From the NCBI RefSeq assembly GCF_000380165.1, contig NZ_KB904636.1, positions 62,001-126,000 on the forward strand: a stretch of DNA of 64,000 bases, given 5' to 3'. The notes under the pieces are model-generated. The model searched no databases, had not been told where the DNA came from, and saw nothing but the letters and a program-made list of their open reading frames with translations. Below are positions 45,268-54,722 of this stretch, piece by piece (the stretch's first letter is position 1; each line of letters begins with the position of its first letter). The DNA comes from Wenjunlia vitaminophila DSM 41686. Lineage in GTDB: Bacteria > Actinomycetota > Actinomycetes > Streptomycetales > Streptomycetaceae. The position numbers were made by a program, and so were the translations under genes.

Positions 45268-47625
45268 TCAGTTCTGCCACTCCACCTTGAACACCCACAC
45301 GTGCTTGCCGGCCTTGCGGGCCGCCTCCGGAACGTCGATGACCAGGGCGCCGTTGCGGACGGTCCAGGTCAGGGGGCGCTTGTAGCCGAGCAGGGTGACC
45401 TTGTCCCCGCTGCGGATCGGCACCGGCGCCTCGACGGTGAGCTTCGCGCCGGGTGCGGCGAGCGAGTGGATGTAGAAGGCCTCGTTCTGCCGGACCGTGA
45501 ACCGCAGGTCCTCGCCGAGCTGCGCCATCCGCGCCCAGTAGGTGGTGTCGTAGATGGCCTCGCCGTTGACCGCCAGCCACTCCCCCGTCTCGCGCAGCCG
45601 GGTCTGCATGACCTCGGGGATGGTGCCGTCGGCGCGCGGGCCGATGTCGAGGAGGAAGTTGCCGTTCTTGGAGACGATGTCGACGAGGCTGTGCACGATG
45701 GCCTCGGCGGTCATATACATGTCGTCGGGGGTGGCCTGGTTGTAGCCGTAGCTGTACGGGTCCAGGCCACGGCTCGACTCCCACTTGGCGACGACCGTGT
45801 TGTCGTAGGTCGTGTACTCGGGGGTCGTGAAGTCGTGGATGGGGATGCCGCCGCGGTTGTTGACGGTCACCTCGTACGGCTTCGGGCGGTTCTTGCCGTG
45901 GTTGAAGTACTCGGCGAAGACGTTGTAGCTGTCGTTCACGCCGCCGATGTCGCACCACATGATCTGGGTGTCGTACCGGTGGATCAGCTCCAGCATCTGC
46001 GCGGCCTGGACGTCCTTCACGTAGTCCTTGCCCGCCGTGTAGCCGGTGTACGGGACCGGCTCGAGGGTGTAGGGGTTGCGCGGGGCGTGGCCCATCCACG
46101 GGTTGTCCGGGTTGAACCACTCGGGCATGGAGAAGTAGAGCCCGCGGTGGAGTTCCGGGGTGTACGCGCGGGACGCGTCGAAGAGTTCCTTGACCAGGTC
46201 GCGCCTGGGTCCCATCTTGACGGAGTTGCGGTCCGAGACCTTGGTGTCCCAGAGCGCGAACCCCTCGTGGTGCTTGGACGTGAGGACGTGGTACTGGGCG
46301 CCCGCGTCGCGGAACAGCTCCACCCAGGAGCGCGGGTTGAACCTCTGCGCCGTGAACATCGGGATGAAGTCGTCGTACGCGAAGTCCGTGCCGTACTTCT
46401 CCGCGTGGTACGCGTGCGCCGGGTTGTTCGGGTTCTGCATCTGGTCCCAGTACCACTCGGCGTACTGCTTGCCCACCGGCGCCCAGGCCGGCACCGAGTA
46501 GACGCCCCAGTGGATGAAGATGCCAAACTTGGCGCCGTGGAACCAGTACGGCGCCTGGTGCTGCGACAGGGACGCGTCGGTCGGCTGGTAGTCGCCGACC
46601 CCGAGGGTGAGCTGGCGGGCGCTCGACGCGGCGGTCCCGCCCGTGCCCGCCGCGACGACACGCCCGTCCTGGACCGTTCCCGGACGCACCCCGACGCGGT
46701 TGCGGATGCCGACGCGGACGCGGACCTCCTCCCCGGGCTCCAGACGGGTGATGGGCGCGGGCTGCACGGTGCGGGCACCCGGCACCTGGACGCTCACCGT
46801 GAGCTCGTCCCCGGCCAGGATGGCGACCGAGCCGGCGTTGATCACGGTCGCCTCGACGCTCTGCGCACCCGAGTCCTCCAGCAGCGACACGGTGGAGTGC
46901 GCGTCGCGGAGCAGGACCGCGCGGCCGGTGGCGGCCGGCTGGAGGGTGAGCGCGAAGACGTGCAGGGAGGTCTTGTACTCCTGCGCGGGGTTGGTGACGG
47001 GCAGCGTGATGGCCACCGCCTCGCGCTGCGGGTCGATGTACAGGTCACTGGTGCCCAGGCCGACCTGGTGCTCGTCCTTCGTGCCGTCCGGCCGGTACCG
47101 GTAGGGGGCCGAGAGGCGACCACCGGCCCCGTACCAGTCCGGTCCGCTGACGCCCCCGGTGGACGTGGAGCCGTCGGCGTAGTGCACGGTCGCCAGCCCC
47201 GAGGCGTGGCCGTAGCTGCCGGCGGTGAGGAACAGCGCCGACAGGTACCGCGCCTTGGGGATGTCGATGCGCTGGCCCATGGCGACGACGTTGTTGTTGG
47301 CACCCGCGGCCGACGAGGGGAACGCGAACGGGACGCCGTTGACCTCGACGCGGCCCGCCGGGAGTTCCTCACCGGGGAAGGTGTAGCCCGAGCCGTCGAA
47401 GTTGCCTCCCCGCGCGTCGGCGGTGTCGATGGCGTCGTTGTCGAAGTACGCCTCCAGCGGGACCACCACCGGGTCGGGGACGGTTCCCCACGCGGGGTCC
47501 GTCGCCGCGGACCGGGTCGCGGAGGAGGGCGCGGCGGAGGCGTGGCCCGCGGCGAGCGGCACGGCGGCCACGGCGGCGACTCCTGCTGCTGCTCCGAGGA
47601 CTTGGCGTCTTGGATAGGTGCTCAC
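45268..47625 (-). CDS. Secreted GH29 alpha-L-fucosidase
   Basis: The GTG start at 47625 gives 785 residues with a Tat-type signal (YPRRQVLGAAAG). Residues 45-340 form beta-sandwich modules. The GH29 barrel starts at KFGIFIHWGVYSVPAW and continues with SKHHEGFALW; the nucleophile is Asp559 in IMWCDIGG. NFLLDIGPRADG is another family hallmark. It removes terminal alpha-L-fucose from glycans outside the cell, supplying fucose for the catabolic operon nearby. A C-terminal beta domain completes the GH29 architecture. Confidence 0.93.
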   Translation of the reverse strand: MSTYPRRQVLGAAAGVAAVAAVPLAAGHASAAPSSATRSAATDPAWGTVPDPVVVPLEAYFDNDAIDTADARGGNFDGSGYTFPGEELPAGRVEVNGVPFAFPSSAAGANNNVVAMGQRIDIPKARYLSALFLTAGSYGHASGLATVHYADGSTSTGGVSGPDWYGAGGRLSAPYRYRPDGTKDEHQVGLGTSDLYIDPQREAVAITLPVTNPAQEYKTSLHVFALTLQPAATGRAVLLRDAHSTVSLLEDSGAQSVEATVINAGSVAILAGDELTVSVQVPGARTVQPAPITRLEPGEEVRVRVGIRNRVGVRPGTVQDGRVVAAGTGGTAASSARQLTLGVGDYQPTDASLSQHQAPYWFHGAKFGIFIHWGVYSVPAWAPVGKQYAEWYWDQMQNPNNPAHAYHAEKYGTDFAYDDFIPMFTAQRFNPRSWVELFRDAGAQYHVLTSKHHEGFALWDTKVSDRNSVKMGPRRDLVKELFDASRAYTPELHRGLYFSMPEWFNPDNPWMGHAPRNPYTLEPVPYTGYTAGKDYVKDVQAAQMLELIHRYDTQIMWCDIGGVNDSYNVFAEYFNHGKNRPKPYEVTVNNRGGIPIHDFTTPEYTTYDNTVVAKWESSRGLDPYSYGYNQATPDDMYMTAEAIVHSLVDIVSKNGNFLLDIGPRADGTIPEVMQTRLRETGEWLAVNGEAIYDTTYWARMAQLGEDLRFTVRQNEAFYIHSLAAPGAKLTVEAPVPIRSGDKVTLLGYKRPLTWTVRNGALVIDVPEAARKAGKHVWVFKVEWQN

Positions 47626-47656
47626 GAGTCGGTACTCCAAGGAGGGTTGAGCCGAG

Positions 47657-47670
47657 TATTCATCGGAGGT
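47657..47670. promoter_or_regulatory. Candidate GntR operator upstream of GH29 gene
   Basis: Read on the minus strand, the site contains TCCGATGAATA, close to the operator sequences near 53080 and 53186. It lies about 35-45 nt upstream of the GH29 start codon. One half is imperfect (CATCGGAGG). Confidence 0.55.
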
Positions 47671-48135
47671 CTGATGATTGAGGGAGGCCGAAAGCCTGTC
47701 AATAGCCCGCGCAAGAATCCGTGATTGGTCCGATGTCCCCGCGGCTCGGACCGTGCCTGTCGTCATCGGGGCGGCGCGTCCGCCCCGCCCACTCCGGGCA
47801 GCCGGACCCGCGCCTCCCGGCGTGCCGGGCGACGGGGTGCGGAAGCCGACGCACCGCACGGCGCGGCGCGGGCACCGGCCGCGACGGGGGCGGCGCGTGA
47901 GCAACCACCGTGACGGGTGGCGGCGCTGGGGTGCCGACGGTGACCCGGACGGCGGACCGCGAGCCGATCGGCCTCCGTTTGAGCAGGTGAGGTGAAGGAT
48001 GGCGTGCCGGCGGCCGGCAGCCTCCACCCTGTAGCAGGATGTGATCGCCCCGACTCGACGGGTTCACGGCGCGGTGGGGATCCCGCTGGCCGTCCGGCGG
48101 GAGCACGGCCCTGCTCGCGGCAGGAGCCGGGTGAC

Positions 48136-48146
48136 ACATCGGATGT
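48136..48146. promoter_or_regulatory. Palindromic operator upstream of GntR regulator
   Basis: ACATCGGATGT is a perfect 11-bp palindrome about a central G-C pair and is followed by TATAG. It lies about 85-95 nt upstream of the regulator start and fits autoregulation by a FadR-type GntR protein. Confidence 0.65.
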
Positions 48147-48229
48147 ATAGTGGCAAGCACGTCACCGTGCTGGTCAACAGGCCGCCGCCGCGTCTGTGTA
48201 TCTGGTTGAGACTGCAGGGGAGGTCTGTG

Positions 48230-48901
48230 ATGGCTGTGACCGACGAGGCCATCGGAAAGATCAAAGAGATGATCCTTTCCGGTGCGCTGCGCCCCGGGGA
48301 CCGGCTTCCCAAGGAGGCCGACCTCGCCGCCGAACTCGGGCTGTCCCGCAACTCCCTGCGCGAGGCGGTGAAGGCCCTGTCCCTGCTGAACGTCCTCGAC
48401 GTGCGCCAGGGGGACGGGACGTACGTCTCCAGCCTGGAGCCGCACCTGCTGTTGGAGGCCGTCTCCTTCGTCCTGGACTTCCACCGGGACGACCAGGCCC
48501 TCCAGGCACTGAAGGTCCGGGGGATTCTCGAGCCCGCGGCGACGGGCCTGGCCGCCGAGCGGATCGAGGACGGGGCGCTGGCGGAGCTGCGCGAGCTGCT
48601 CGACAGCCTCGGCGACAAGCCGAGCCTGGAGGAACTCGTCGCCAACGACCTGGAGTTCCACCGGCGGATCGCCAGGGCCTCCGACATTCCCCTGCTGTGC
48701 TCCCTGCTGGACTCACTGTCCGCCGCGACGGTGCGCGCCCGGGTGTGGCGCGGCATCACCGAGGAGGCGGCCGTGGCCCGGACGCTGGCCGAGCACCGGG
48801 CCATCCTCGACGCCCTGACCGAGCACGACGCGAAGACCGCGGAGGCCTGGGCGACGATCCACATCGCCAACGTCGTGCGGTGGCTGGACACCGCGCTGTG
48901 A
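48230..48901 (+). CDS. FadR-subfamily GntR transcriptional regulator
   Basis: The ATG at 48230 follows GGGGAGG and gives 223 residues. The winged-helix domain has the GntR signature ALRPGDRLPKEADLAAELGLSRNSLREAVKAL (in parts: LPKEADLAAELG and SRNSLREAVKAL). The C-terminal FCD ligand domain has metal-binding residues in LEFHRRIAR and EHRAILDAL. It sits between the fucosidase genes and the fucose transporter, with matching palindromes in front of each transcription unit, so it most likely represses the fucose regulon until a pathway intermediate binds. Confidence 0.92.
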   Translation: MAVTDEAIGKIKEMILSGALRPGDRLPKEADLAAELGLSRNSLREAVKALSLLNVLDVRQGDGTYVSSLEPHLLLEAVSFVLDFHRDDQALQALKVRGILEPAATGLAAERIEDGALAELRELLDSLGDKPSLEELVANDLEFHRRIARASDIPLLCSLLDSLSAATVRARVWRGITEEAAVARTLAEHRAILDALTEHDAKTAEAWATIHIANVVRWLDTAL

Positions 48902-48903
48902 CA

Positions 48904-48953
48904 CCGCGCTGCCGGTGACGGGGCCCGCCAGGGTCCCGTCACCGGCAGCGCGG
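48904..48953. terminator. Strong bidirectional hairpin terminator
   Basis: A perfect 19-bp inverted repeat at 48904-48922 and 48935-48953 starts 3 nt after the regulator stop. It lies between two convergent genes and should terminate both the regulator and the transporter transcripts. Confidence 0.85.
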
Positions 48954-49083
48954 TTCGGCCGGCCGGGGGTCTCCCCCGGCCGGCCGCCGCCATGAGGGCT
49001 CCGTCGTGCCTTGGGCACGCCTTCCCGGGCAGGACCGTCGGTCTCCGGGCCCTGACCGCTCCGGAGACCGACGTCACGACGGG

Positions 49084-50121
49084 TCATTCCTGCTTCTGCC
49101 CGGAGGCGAACCGGGAGATGATCAGGGCGACGATGATGATCACCCCGTTGAGGAACTGGTTCCACAGCGGGGGCACGCCGCCGAGCGTCATGATGTTGAC
49201 CACGAGCTGCAGGGTCAGGACACCGGTGAGCGCCCCGAACAGGGTGCCCTTCCCGCCGTTGAGGCTGACGCCTCCGATCACGGTGGCGGCGAAGACCTGG
49301 AAGATCCAGCCGCTGCCCTGGTTCGCCGACACCGAGCCGTAGTGGCCGGTGTAGAGGATGCCCGCCAGCGCCGCAAGCACACCGGCGAGGATCAGGACGA
49401 CGCAGACCACGCGGTCGACGCGGATGCCCGCGGTGCGGGCGGCCTCGGGGTTGCCGCCGATCGCGTACAGGGCCCTGCCGTGCTTCAGCCAGGCCAGTGC
49501 GGCGCCACCGAGGGTGAACAGCAGCACGGAGATCCAGATGGAGGCGGGGACGTCGAGCCAGGAGGCCTGCCCGAGGTAGGTGAACGACGACGGGAGGTCA
49601 ACGATCGACTGGCCCTCGGAGATCGCGATCTGCAGACCGCGCAGCATGGTCAGCATGCCCAGCGTGACGATGAAGCCGTTGAGTCGCAGCTTGAGGATGA
49701 GGAAGGCGTTCAACGCGCCGATCAACGCGCCCACGAGCAGGCACAGCGGCACGGAGAAGGAACCGGGGAGGAGTCCGAGGCCGCTGAACCGCCCGGCGTC
49801 CGCGGGCAGCACCATCCACACCGCGATGACGGGGGCGACACCGATGGTGGACTCCAGTGACAGGTCCATCCGTCCGGAGATCAGGATCAGTGCCTGGGCC
49901 AGCACCAACAGGCTGAGTTCGGTGGACTGCTGGGCGACGCCGATCAGGTTGTCGTTGGTGAGGAACGCCGGCGAGACGATGAACCCGATGACGCCGAGCA
50001 CCAGCAGCACCGGCACCAGGGACAGGTCGCGGAACCTCGCCAGGTCGGGGGCCCTGCTGGGCCCCGCGGCCCTCTTCAGCGGTGTTTCCTTGATCGTGGG
50101 TGCGTCAGTCGTGGTCGGCAT
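49084..50121 (-). CDS. RbsC-type sugar ABC transporter permease
   Basis: The 345-residue protein has about 8-10 hydrophobic segments and the permease signature GGNPEAARTAGIRVDRV typical of the RbsC/XylH family, where the cytosolic loop contacts the ATPase. The ATG at 50121 overlaps the ATPase gene end by 17 nt. Together with the ATPase and binding protein it would import a monosaccharide; fucose is inferred from the surrounding fucosidases and fuconate dehydratase. Confidence 0.92.
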   Translation of the reverse strand: MPTTTDAPTIKETPLKRAAGPSRAPDLARFRDLSLVPVLLVLGVIGFIVSPAFLTNDNLIGVAQQSTELSLLVLAQALILISGRMDLSLESTIGVAPVIAVWMVLPADAGRFSGLGLLPGSFSVPLCLLVGALIGALNAFLILKLRLNGFIVTLGMLTMLRGLQIAISEGQSIVDLPSSFTYLGQASWLDVPASIWISVLLFTLGGAALAWLKHGRALYAIGGNPEAARTAGIRVDRVVCVVLILAGVLAALAGILYTGHYGSVSANQGSGWIFQVFAATVIGGVSLNGGKGTLFGALTGVLTLQLVVNIMTLGGVPPLWNQFLNGVIIIVALIISRFASGQKQE

Positions 50122-51661
50122 CGCTGCCCTTCCTTTCGTGCGTGCCGGCCATGCCCTCGATGGCGGCGACCAGTTGTTCGTCGCTCCAACCGCGGTCGAA
50201 CTCGGCGGTGATCCGGCCCTGGAACATGACCACGACCCGATCGCACGCCCGGAGGTCGTCCAACTCGTCAGAGACGATCAGTGCGGCCTTGTCCTCCTCG
50301 GCGATCCTGCGGATCCTGCCGAGGAGGAACTCCTTCGACTTCACGTCCACACCGTTGGTGGGGCGGATGGCCACCAGGACGTGCGGGTCGGTGGCGAGGG
50401 CCCGGGCGATCACGACCTTCTGCTGGTTGCCGCCGGACAGGGCCGACACCGGGGTGCGCTCGTCGGGCGTCTTGATGTCGAGGTCCTTGATCATGCGTTC
50501 GGCGAACCTCCTGGAGCGGGAGGGAAGCACGGTCCCGAACGGTCCCAGTTGGTCGCCGACGCTCAGGGTGGCGTTCTCCGTCACGCTGCGACCGGGCACC
50601 AGCCCCTGGAGGTGGCGGTCCTCGGGCACCAGGGCCACACCGGCGGCGAGCGCGGTCGGCACGTCGCCGGTGCGGATCTGTCGGCCCGCGACGGTGGCCC
50701 CTCCGCTGGCGCGGTGCAGTCCGGCGAGCGTCTCGCCGAGCTGGACGCTGCCGCTGCCGGCAGAACCGGCCACGCCCACGACCTCCCCGGACCGGACGGT
50801 CAGGGACACGTCGTCGTACACCCCGGGGAGGGTCAGCCCGTCCAGGGACAGCAGGGGGCGGCCGGCCGTCGCCGAGCTGAACTCGGACCAGACGTCGGAG
50901 GTCTGCGTGGCCTCCCCGGTCATCGCCTCCACCAGTGCGTCACGGTCAAGCTCCGCGACCGGGGCGGTCACGATGTGACGGGCGTCCCGGAAGACGGTGA
51001 CGCTGCTGCACAGGTCGTAGACCTCCTGCAGGTGGTGGGAGATGAACAGGAAGGCGACGTGGTGCTGCTGGAGGTCGCGCAGCTTGCCGAAAAGGCGGTC
51101 GATGCCCCGGGCGTCGAGTTTGGCGGTGGGTTCGTCGAGGATGATGAACTGGGCCCCGAAGGACAGGGCGCGGGCGATCTCCACGAACTGCCGCTGCTCC
51201 ACCGTGAGGTCGCGGGCACGCGCGTCGGGGTCCAGCTCGACACCGTACTCGGCCAGCAGGTCCCTCGCCTGTCGGCGCAGGTCCTTCCAGCGGATGGGAC
51301 GCAGCGCCGAGGGGCTCTGCCGGTGGAGGAACAGGTTCTCGGCGACGGTGAGCTCGGGCAGGATCGTGGAGTGCTGGTAGACACAGGCCACGCGGGACCG
51401 CCAGGCGTTGATGTCGCCGTGGGCCGGCGCGGGCTCGCCCTGGAAGGCGAGGCTGCCCGCGTCGGGCTTCTGCAGGCCGGTGAGGATGGAGACGAGGGTG
51501 GACTTGCCGGCCCCGTTGCGCCCGACGAGGGCGTGGGCCTCACCGGGCATGACGGTGATGTGCGCGTCGCGCAGGGCGACGGTGGCGCCGAAGCGTTTGG
51601 AGATACCGGTCGCCTGGGCCACGGGGGTGGTGGTGACCGGGGGGGTCGCCGTGTTCACCAT
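50105..51661 (-). CDS. RbsA-type sugar ABC transporter ATPase (two NBDs)
   Basis: The 518-residue protein contains two nucleotide-binding domains. The first has Walker A GRNGAGKST, signature LTVEQRQFVEIARAL and Walker B FIILDEPT. The second has a degenerate Walker A (AGSAGSGSVQLGE), as in RbsA and MglA, and signature LSGGNQQKVVIARAL. The normal Walker B of this second domain is altered (VLVAIRPTNGVD). It energises sugar uptake with the adjacent permease and binding protein. Confidence 0.92.
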   Translation of the reverse strand: MVNTATPPVTTTPVAQATGISKRFGATVALRDAHITVMPGEAHALVGRNGAGKSTLVSILTGLQKPDAGSLAFQGEPAPAHGDINAWRSRVACVYQHSTILPELTVAENLFLHRQSPSALRPIRWKDLRRQARDLLAEYGVELDPDARARDLTVEQRQFVEIARALSFGAQFIILDEPTAKLDARGIDRLFGKLRDLQQHHVAFLFISHHLQEVYDLCSSVTVFRDARHIVTAPVAELDRDALVEAMTGEATQTSDVWSEFSSATAGRPLLSLDGLTLPGVYDDVSLTVRSGEVVGVAGSAGSGSVQLGETLAGLHRASGGATVAGRQIRTGDVPTALAAGVALVPEDRHLQGLVPGRSVTENATLSVGDQLGPFGTVLPSRSRRFAERMIKDLDIKTPDERTPVSALSGGNQQKVVIARALATDPHVLVAIRPTNGVDVKSKEFLLGRIRRIAEEDKAALIVSDELDDLRACDRVVVMFQGRITAEFDRGWSDEQLVAAIEGMAGTHERKGSDADHD

Positions 51662-51743
51662 GGCGGGTGTGCCGTCCTTTCCTTGCGGGGCACCGGCCGT
51701 CGCCGGTCCGGCCGAGCGGGGGCCCTGGGGGGCGCCGGCAGGG

Positions 51744-52787
51744 TCACTTGACGGTGTTGCCCCACAGGGCGGCGTCGTCCACGTTCTCCTTGGTCACCAG
51801 AGGCGCGGGGAGCTGGTCCTCCAGGCCGTTGGGGATCTTGACGATGGTGGAGTCGTGGTCGGTGGGCCCGGGCTTGAAGGTCTTGCCCTCGGCCGCGGCC
51901 TTGGCGTAGTACAGCGCGTACTTGGCGTAGAGGTCGGCGGGCTGGGAGACGGTGGCGTCGATGTGGCCCTTGCGGATCGCGTCGAACTCCTGGGGGATGC
52001 CGTCGTTGGAGATGATCGTGATGTGGCCCTTGGTCCCGGCCGGCTTCAGCAGGCCCTTCTGCTTGAGCAGGGCGAGGGTGGGCTGGAGGAAGACGCCGCC
52101 GGCCTGCATGTAGACGCCGTTGAGGTCGGGGTGCTGGGCGAGCAGGCTCTGCAGCTTGGCGGAGGCCACGTCGCCCTTCCAGTCGGTGGGCAGCTCGAAG
52201 ACCTTGATGTTGGGGAATCGTTCCTTCATGCATGAGGCGAAGGCCTCGGAACGGTCCCGCCCGTTGATGGAGTCCAGCGCGCCCTGCAACTCGGCGACCT
52301 TGCCCTTGCCGCCGAGCTGCTCGCCGAGGAACTCGCACGCCTTGGTGCCGTAGGCCCGGTTGTCGGCGCGCACGACCATGTAGACGTCGCCCTTGTCGGG
52401 GCGGGTGTCGACGCTGACCACGGGGATGTCCTTGGCGGCGAGCTGGTCCAGGGTGGAGGCGATGGCGCCGGTGTCCTGGGGGGCCATGACCACGGCCTTG
52501 GCGCCGCTGTTCTGGAAGACCTGGACGTTGGCGACGAGCTTGGTCACGTCGTTCTGCGAGTTGCTGGTGGGCAGCAGGTTCAGGTCGCCCTTGTCCTTCT
52601 CCTTGGTGATGTACTGGGCGTAGGAGTTCCAGAAGTCGGAGTCGGAGCGGGGGAGGTCAACCCCGATCTTCGGCTTGCTCTCGCTGCCCCCGTCCGTGGA
52701 GCTCTCACGGTTGCAGGCCGTGACGAGCCCGGCCACCATCAGTACCGCGGAGGCCGCGGCGGCTGTACGAATGCTCGTGAGCTTCAT
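51744..52787 (-). CDS. Sugar ABC transporter substrate-binding lipoprotein
   Basis: The ATG at 52787 follows AAAGAGAG. The 347-residue protein has a lipobox LVTAC with Cys25, so it is a surface lipoprotein. The remainder is a periplasmic-binding protein of the ribose/galactose type: KIGVDLPRSDSDFWNSYAQ at the start of the first lobe and ISNDGIPQEFDAIRKG in the second. It is the first gene of the transporter operon and captures the imported sugar, predicted to be L-fucose. Confidence 0.92.
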   Translation of the reverse strand: MKLTSIRTAAAASAVLMVAGLVTACNRESSTDGGSESKPKIGVDLPRSDSDFWNSYAQYITKEKDKGDLNLLPTSNSQNDVTKLVANVQVFQNSGAKAVVMAPQDTGAIASTLDQLAAKDIPVVSVDTRPDKGDVYMVVRADNRAYGTKACEFLGEQLGGKGKVAELQGALDSINGRDRSEAFASCMKERFPNIKVFELPTDWKGDVASAKLQSLLAQHPDLNGVYMQAGGVFLQPTLALLKQKGLLKPAGTKGHITIISNDGIPQEFDAIRKGHIDATVSQPADLYAKYALYYAKAAAEGKTFKPGPTDHDSTIVKIPNGLEDQLPAPLVTKENVDDAALWGNTVK

Positions 52788-53079
52788 GGCGCACACTCTC
52801 TTTGTGGGGCCGGCGCTCGTGCGTCGGCGGGTTGTCATGGTGTGTTACCGGTCGGAGGTCCAGGCCGGGTCCGCTGCCGTCGGCACGTCCGGCTGACACG
52901 CGCGGGGCGTGTCCTGCGGCGCGGTGAGATCCGTGCTGACGGCTGCTTCGCTCGCGCTGTGCTGGTGGCGTTCTGCGCCTGACATGGAAGAGACTCCCTC
53001 TGTGCCATCCGAGGAATAGGCCCTCCGATGGGCGCATGTCGGGGAGGTTACGGGAACAGGAGCAACGGTGACAAGATAT

Positions 53080-53090
53080 TCATCGGATGA
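53080..53090. promoter_or_regulatory. Palindromic GntR operator, transporter side
   Basis: TCATCGGATGA is a perfect 11-bp palindrome. Read towards the transporter it continues GAATATCTTG, matching the site 100 bp away. Confidence 0.7.
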
Positions 53091-53185
53091 CTTGCTGCTG
53101 TAGCCTCATCGCAACCCGAGCGATACACAGGCAGTCCCAACCCTCTCGCACAGCGTGTCACCACGAGGAAGACCCGACCTGAAAA

Positions 53186-53199
53186 CATCGGATGAATAC
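53186..53199. promoter_or_regulatory. GntR operator, catabolic operon side
   Basis: CATCGGATGAATAC contains the palindromic core CATCGGATG. It lies about 140 nt upstream of the fuconate dehydratase start and shares its right flank with the transporter and GH29 sites. Confidence 0.7.
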
Positions 53200-53333
53200 T
53201 TGCCTGTTCCGGTGTCGCAGCGTAGTGTCCCACCCATCGCCACCCAATCATCCGATCTATGCTCTCGGTTGGTGCTGTTCCGTCTTCGCCGTGGGGCTGA
53301 AGCACCACAGTGGAGGGTGTGAAAGGAATCCCG

Positions 53334-54722
53334 TTGTCCCCAGACCTCGCGCGGATCATCGCGATGGACACCTTCGATGTCCGCTTCCCCACCTCACGGG
53401 AGCTGGACGGGTCCGACGCGATGAACCCGGACCCGGACTACTCGGCCGCGTACCTGGTGCTGCGCACCGACTCCCCCGACGAGCTCGCCGGTCACGGCTT
53501 CACCTTCACCATAGGCCGGGGCAACGACGTCCAGGTGGCGGCCATCGAGGCCCTCAGGAGCCACGTCGTGGGCCGCTCCGTGGACGAGCTGTGCGCGGAC
53601 CCAGGACTGGTCAGCCGTTCCCTCGTCGGTGACAGCCAACTGCGGTGGCTCGGCCCGGAGAAGGGCGTCATGCATATGGCGATCGGTGCCGTGGTCAACG
53701 CCGTGTGGGACCTGGCGGCCAAGCGGCAGCGCAAACCCCTGTGGAAGCTGCTCGCCGACGCCGACCCCGAGTGGCTGGTGTCACAGGTCGACTTCCGGTA
53801 CCTCACCGACGCGCTCACCCCGGCGGAGGCCCTCGACCTGCTGCGCCGGGGCAAGGAGGGACGCGAGGAACGCGAGGACGCCCTGCTGCGCAAGGGCTAC
53901 CCCGCCTACACCACCTCGCCCGGCTGGCTGGGCTACTCCGACGAGAAACTCGCCCGGCTCGCCCGGGAAGCGGTGGCCGCCGGCTTCGCCCAGATCAAGC
54001 TGAAGGTCGGCGCCGACCTCGACGACGACATCCGCCGTTGCCGGGTCGCCAGGTCCGTGGTCGGACCGCACGTCCGGATGGCCATCGACGCCAACCAGCG
54101 GTGGAACGTCGACGACGCCGTCGCGTGGGTGGGAGCCCTGGCCGAGTTCGACCCGTACTGGATCGAGGAGCCCACCAGCCCCGACGACATCCTCGGGCAC
54201 GCGGCGATCCGCGACGCCGTGGCCCCCGTCAAGGTGGCCACCGGCGAGCACGTCCAGAACCGCATCGTGTTCAAGCAGCTCCTGCAGGCCGGGGCGATCG
54301 ACGTGCTCCAACTGGACGCGGCACGGGTCGGCGGGGTGAACGAGAACCTGGGAATCCTGCTGCTGGCCGCCAAGTTCGGCGTCCCGGTCTGCCCCCACGC
54401 CGGCGGGGTGGGCCTGTGCGAGCTGGTCCAGCACCTGTCGATGTTCGACTACGTGGCGCTGAGCCGCACCACGCAGGACCGGGTCATCGAGTACGTCGAC
54501 CACCTGCACGAGCACTTCACCGCACCGGTGGTGATCCGCGACGGCCACTACGTCGCCCCGACCGTGCCCGGCTTCTCCGCCGACATGGAACGCGCCTCGC
54601 TCACCGCCTACACCTACCCCGACGGGGCGTTCTGGGTGGCCGACCGCGCGGCGGTCCCGGGTCCGTCGGCCGCCGAGGGTTCGGACGACACCCCCCGCGA
54701 CAGCCTGGGGGTGCGCGCATGA
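53334..54722 (+). CDS. fucD: L-fuconate dehydratase
   Basis: The probable start is TTG 53334 after AAAGGA; GTG 53310 is the alternative and adds 8 residues. The enolase-superfamily barrel shows the fuconate dehydratase pattern: QIKLKVG with Lys222/Lys224, metal ligand Asp252 in [15 protein letters not shown], and His355 in [11 protein letters not shown]. The long insert [23 protein letters not shown] near the N-terminus is characteristic of the FucD/ENOSF1 branch. It dehydrates L-fuconate to 2-keto-3-deoxy-L-fuconate. The stop overlaps the SDR start (ATGA). Confidence 0.9.
   Translation: MSPDLARIIAMDTFDVRFPTSRELDGSDAMNPDPDYSAAYLVLRTDSPDELAGHGFTFTIGRGNDVQVAAIEALRSHVVGRSVDELCADPGLVSRSLVGDSQLRWLGPEKGVMHMAIGAVVNAVWDLAAKRQRKPLWKLLADADPEWLVSQVDFRYLTDALTPAEALDLLRRGKEGREEREDALLRKGYPAYTTSPGWLGYSDEKLARLAREAVAAGFAQIKLKVGADLDDDIRRCRVARSVVGPHVRMAIDANQRWNVDDAVAWVGALAEFDPYWIEEPTSPDDILGHAAIRDAVAPVKVATGEHVQNRIVFKQLLQAGAIDVLQLDAARVGGVNENLGILLLAAKFGVPVCPHAGGVGLCELVQHLSMFDYVALSRTTQDRVIEYVDHLHEHFTAPVVIRDGHYVAPTVPGFSADMERASLTAYTYPDGAFWVADRAAVPGPSAAEGSDDTPRDSLGVRA

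Larger units (their letters stand above)
47626..48229. other. Divergent promoter region, GH29/GntR regulator
   Basis: This 604-bp gene-free interval separates the GH29 gene from the GntR regulator. It holds two candidate operators of the shared fucose motif (47657-47670 and 48136-48146). No other gene is visible. Confidence 0.6.
52788..53333. other. Divergent promoter region, transporter/catabolic operon
   Basis: This 546-bp interval separates the ABC transporter operon (minus) from the fuconate dehydratase operon (plus). It contains two clear copies of the fucose operator (53080-53090 and 53186-53194) and a weaker one (CATCCGATC, 53249-53257). I see no additional gene. Confidence 0.65.
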
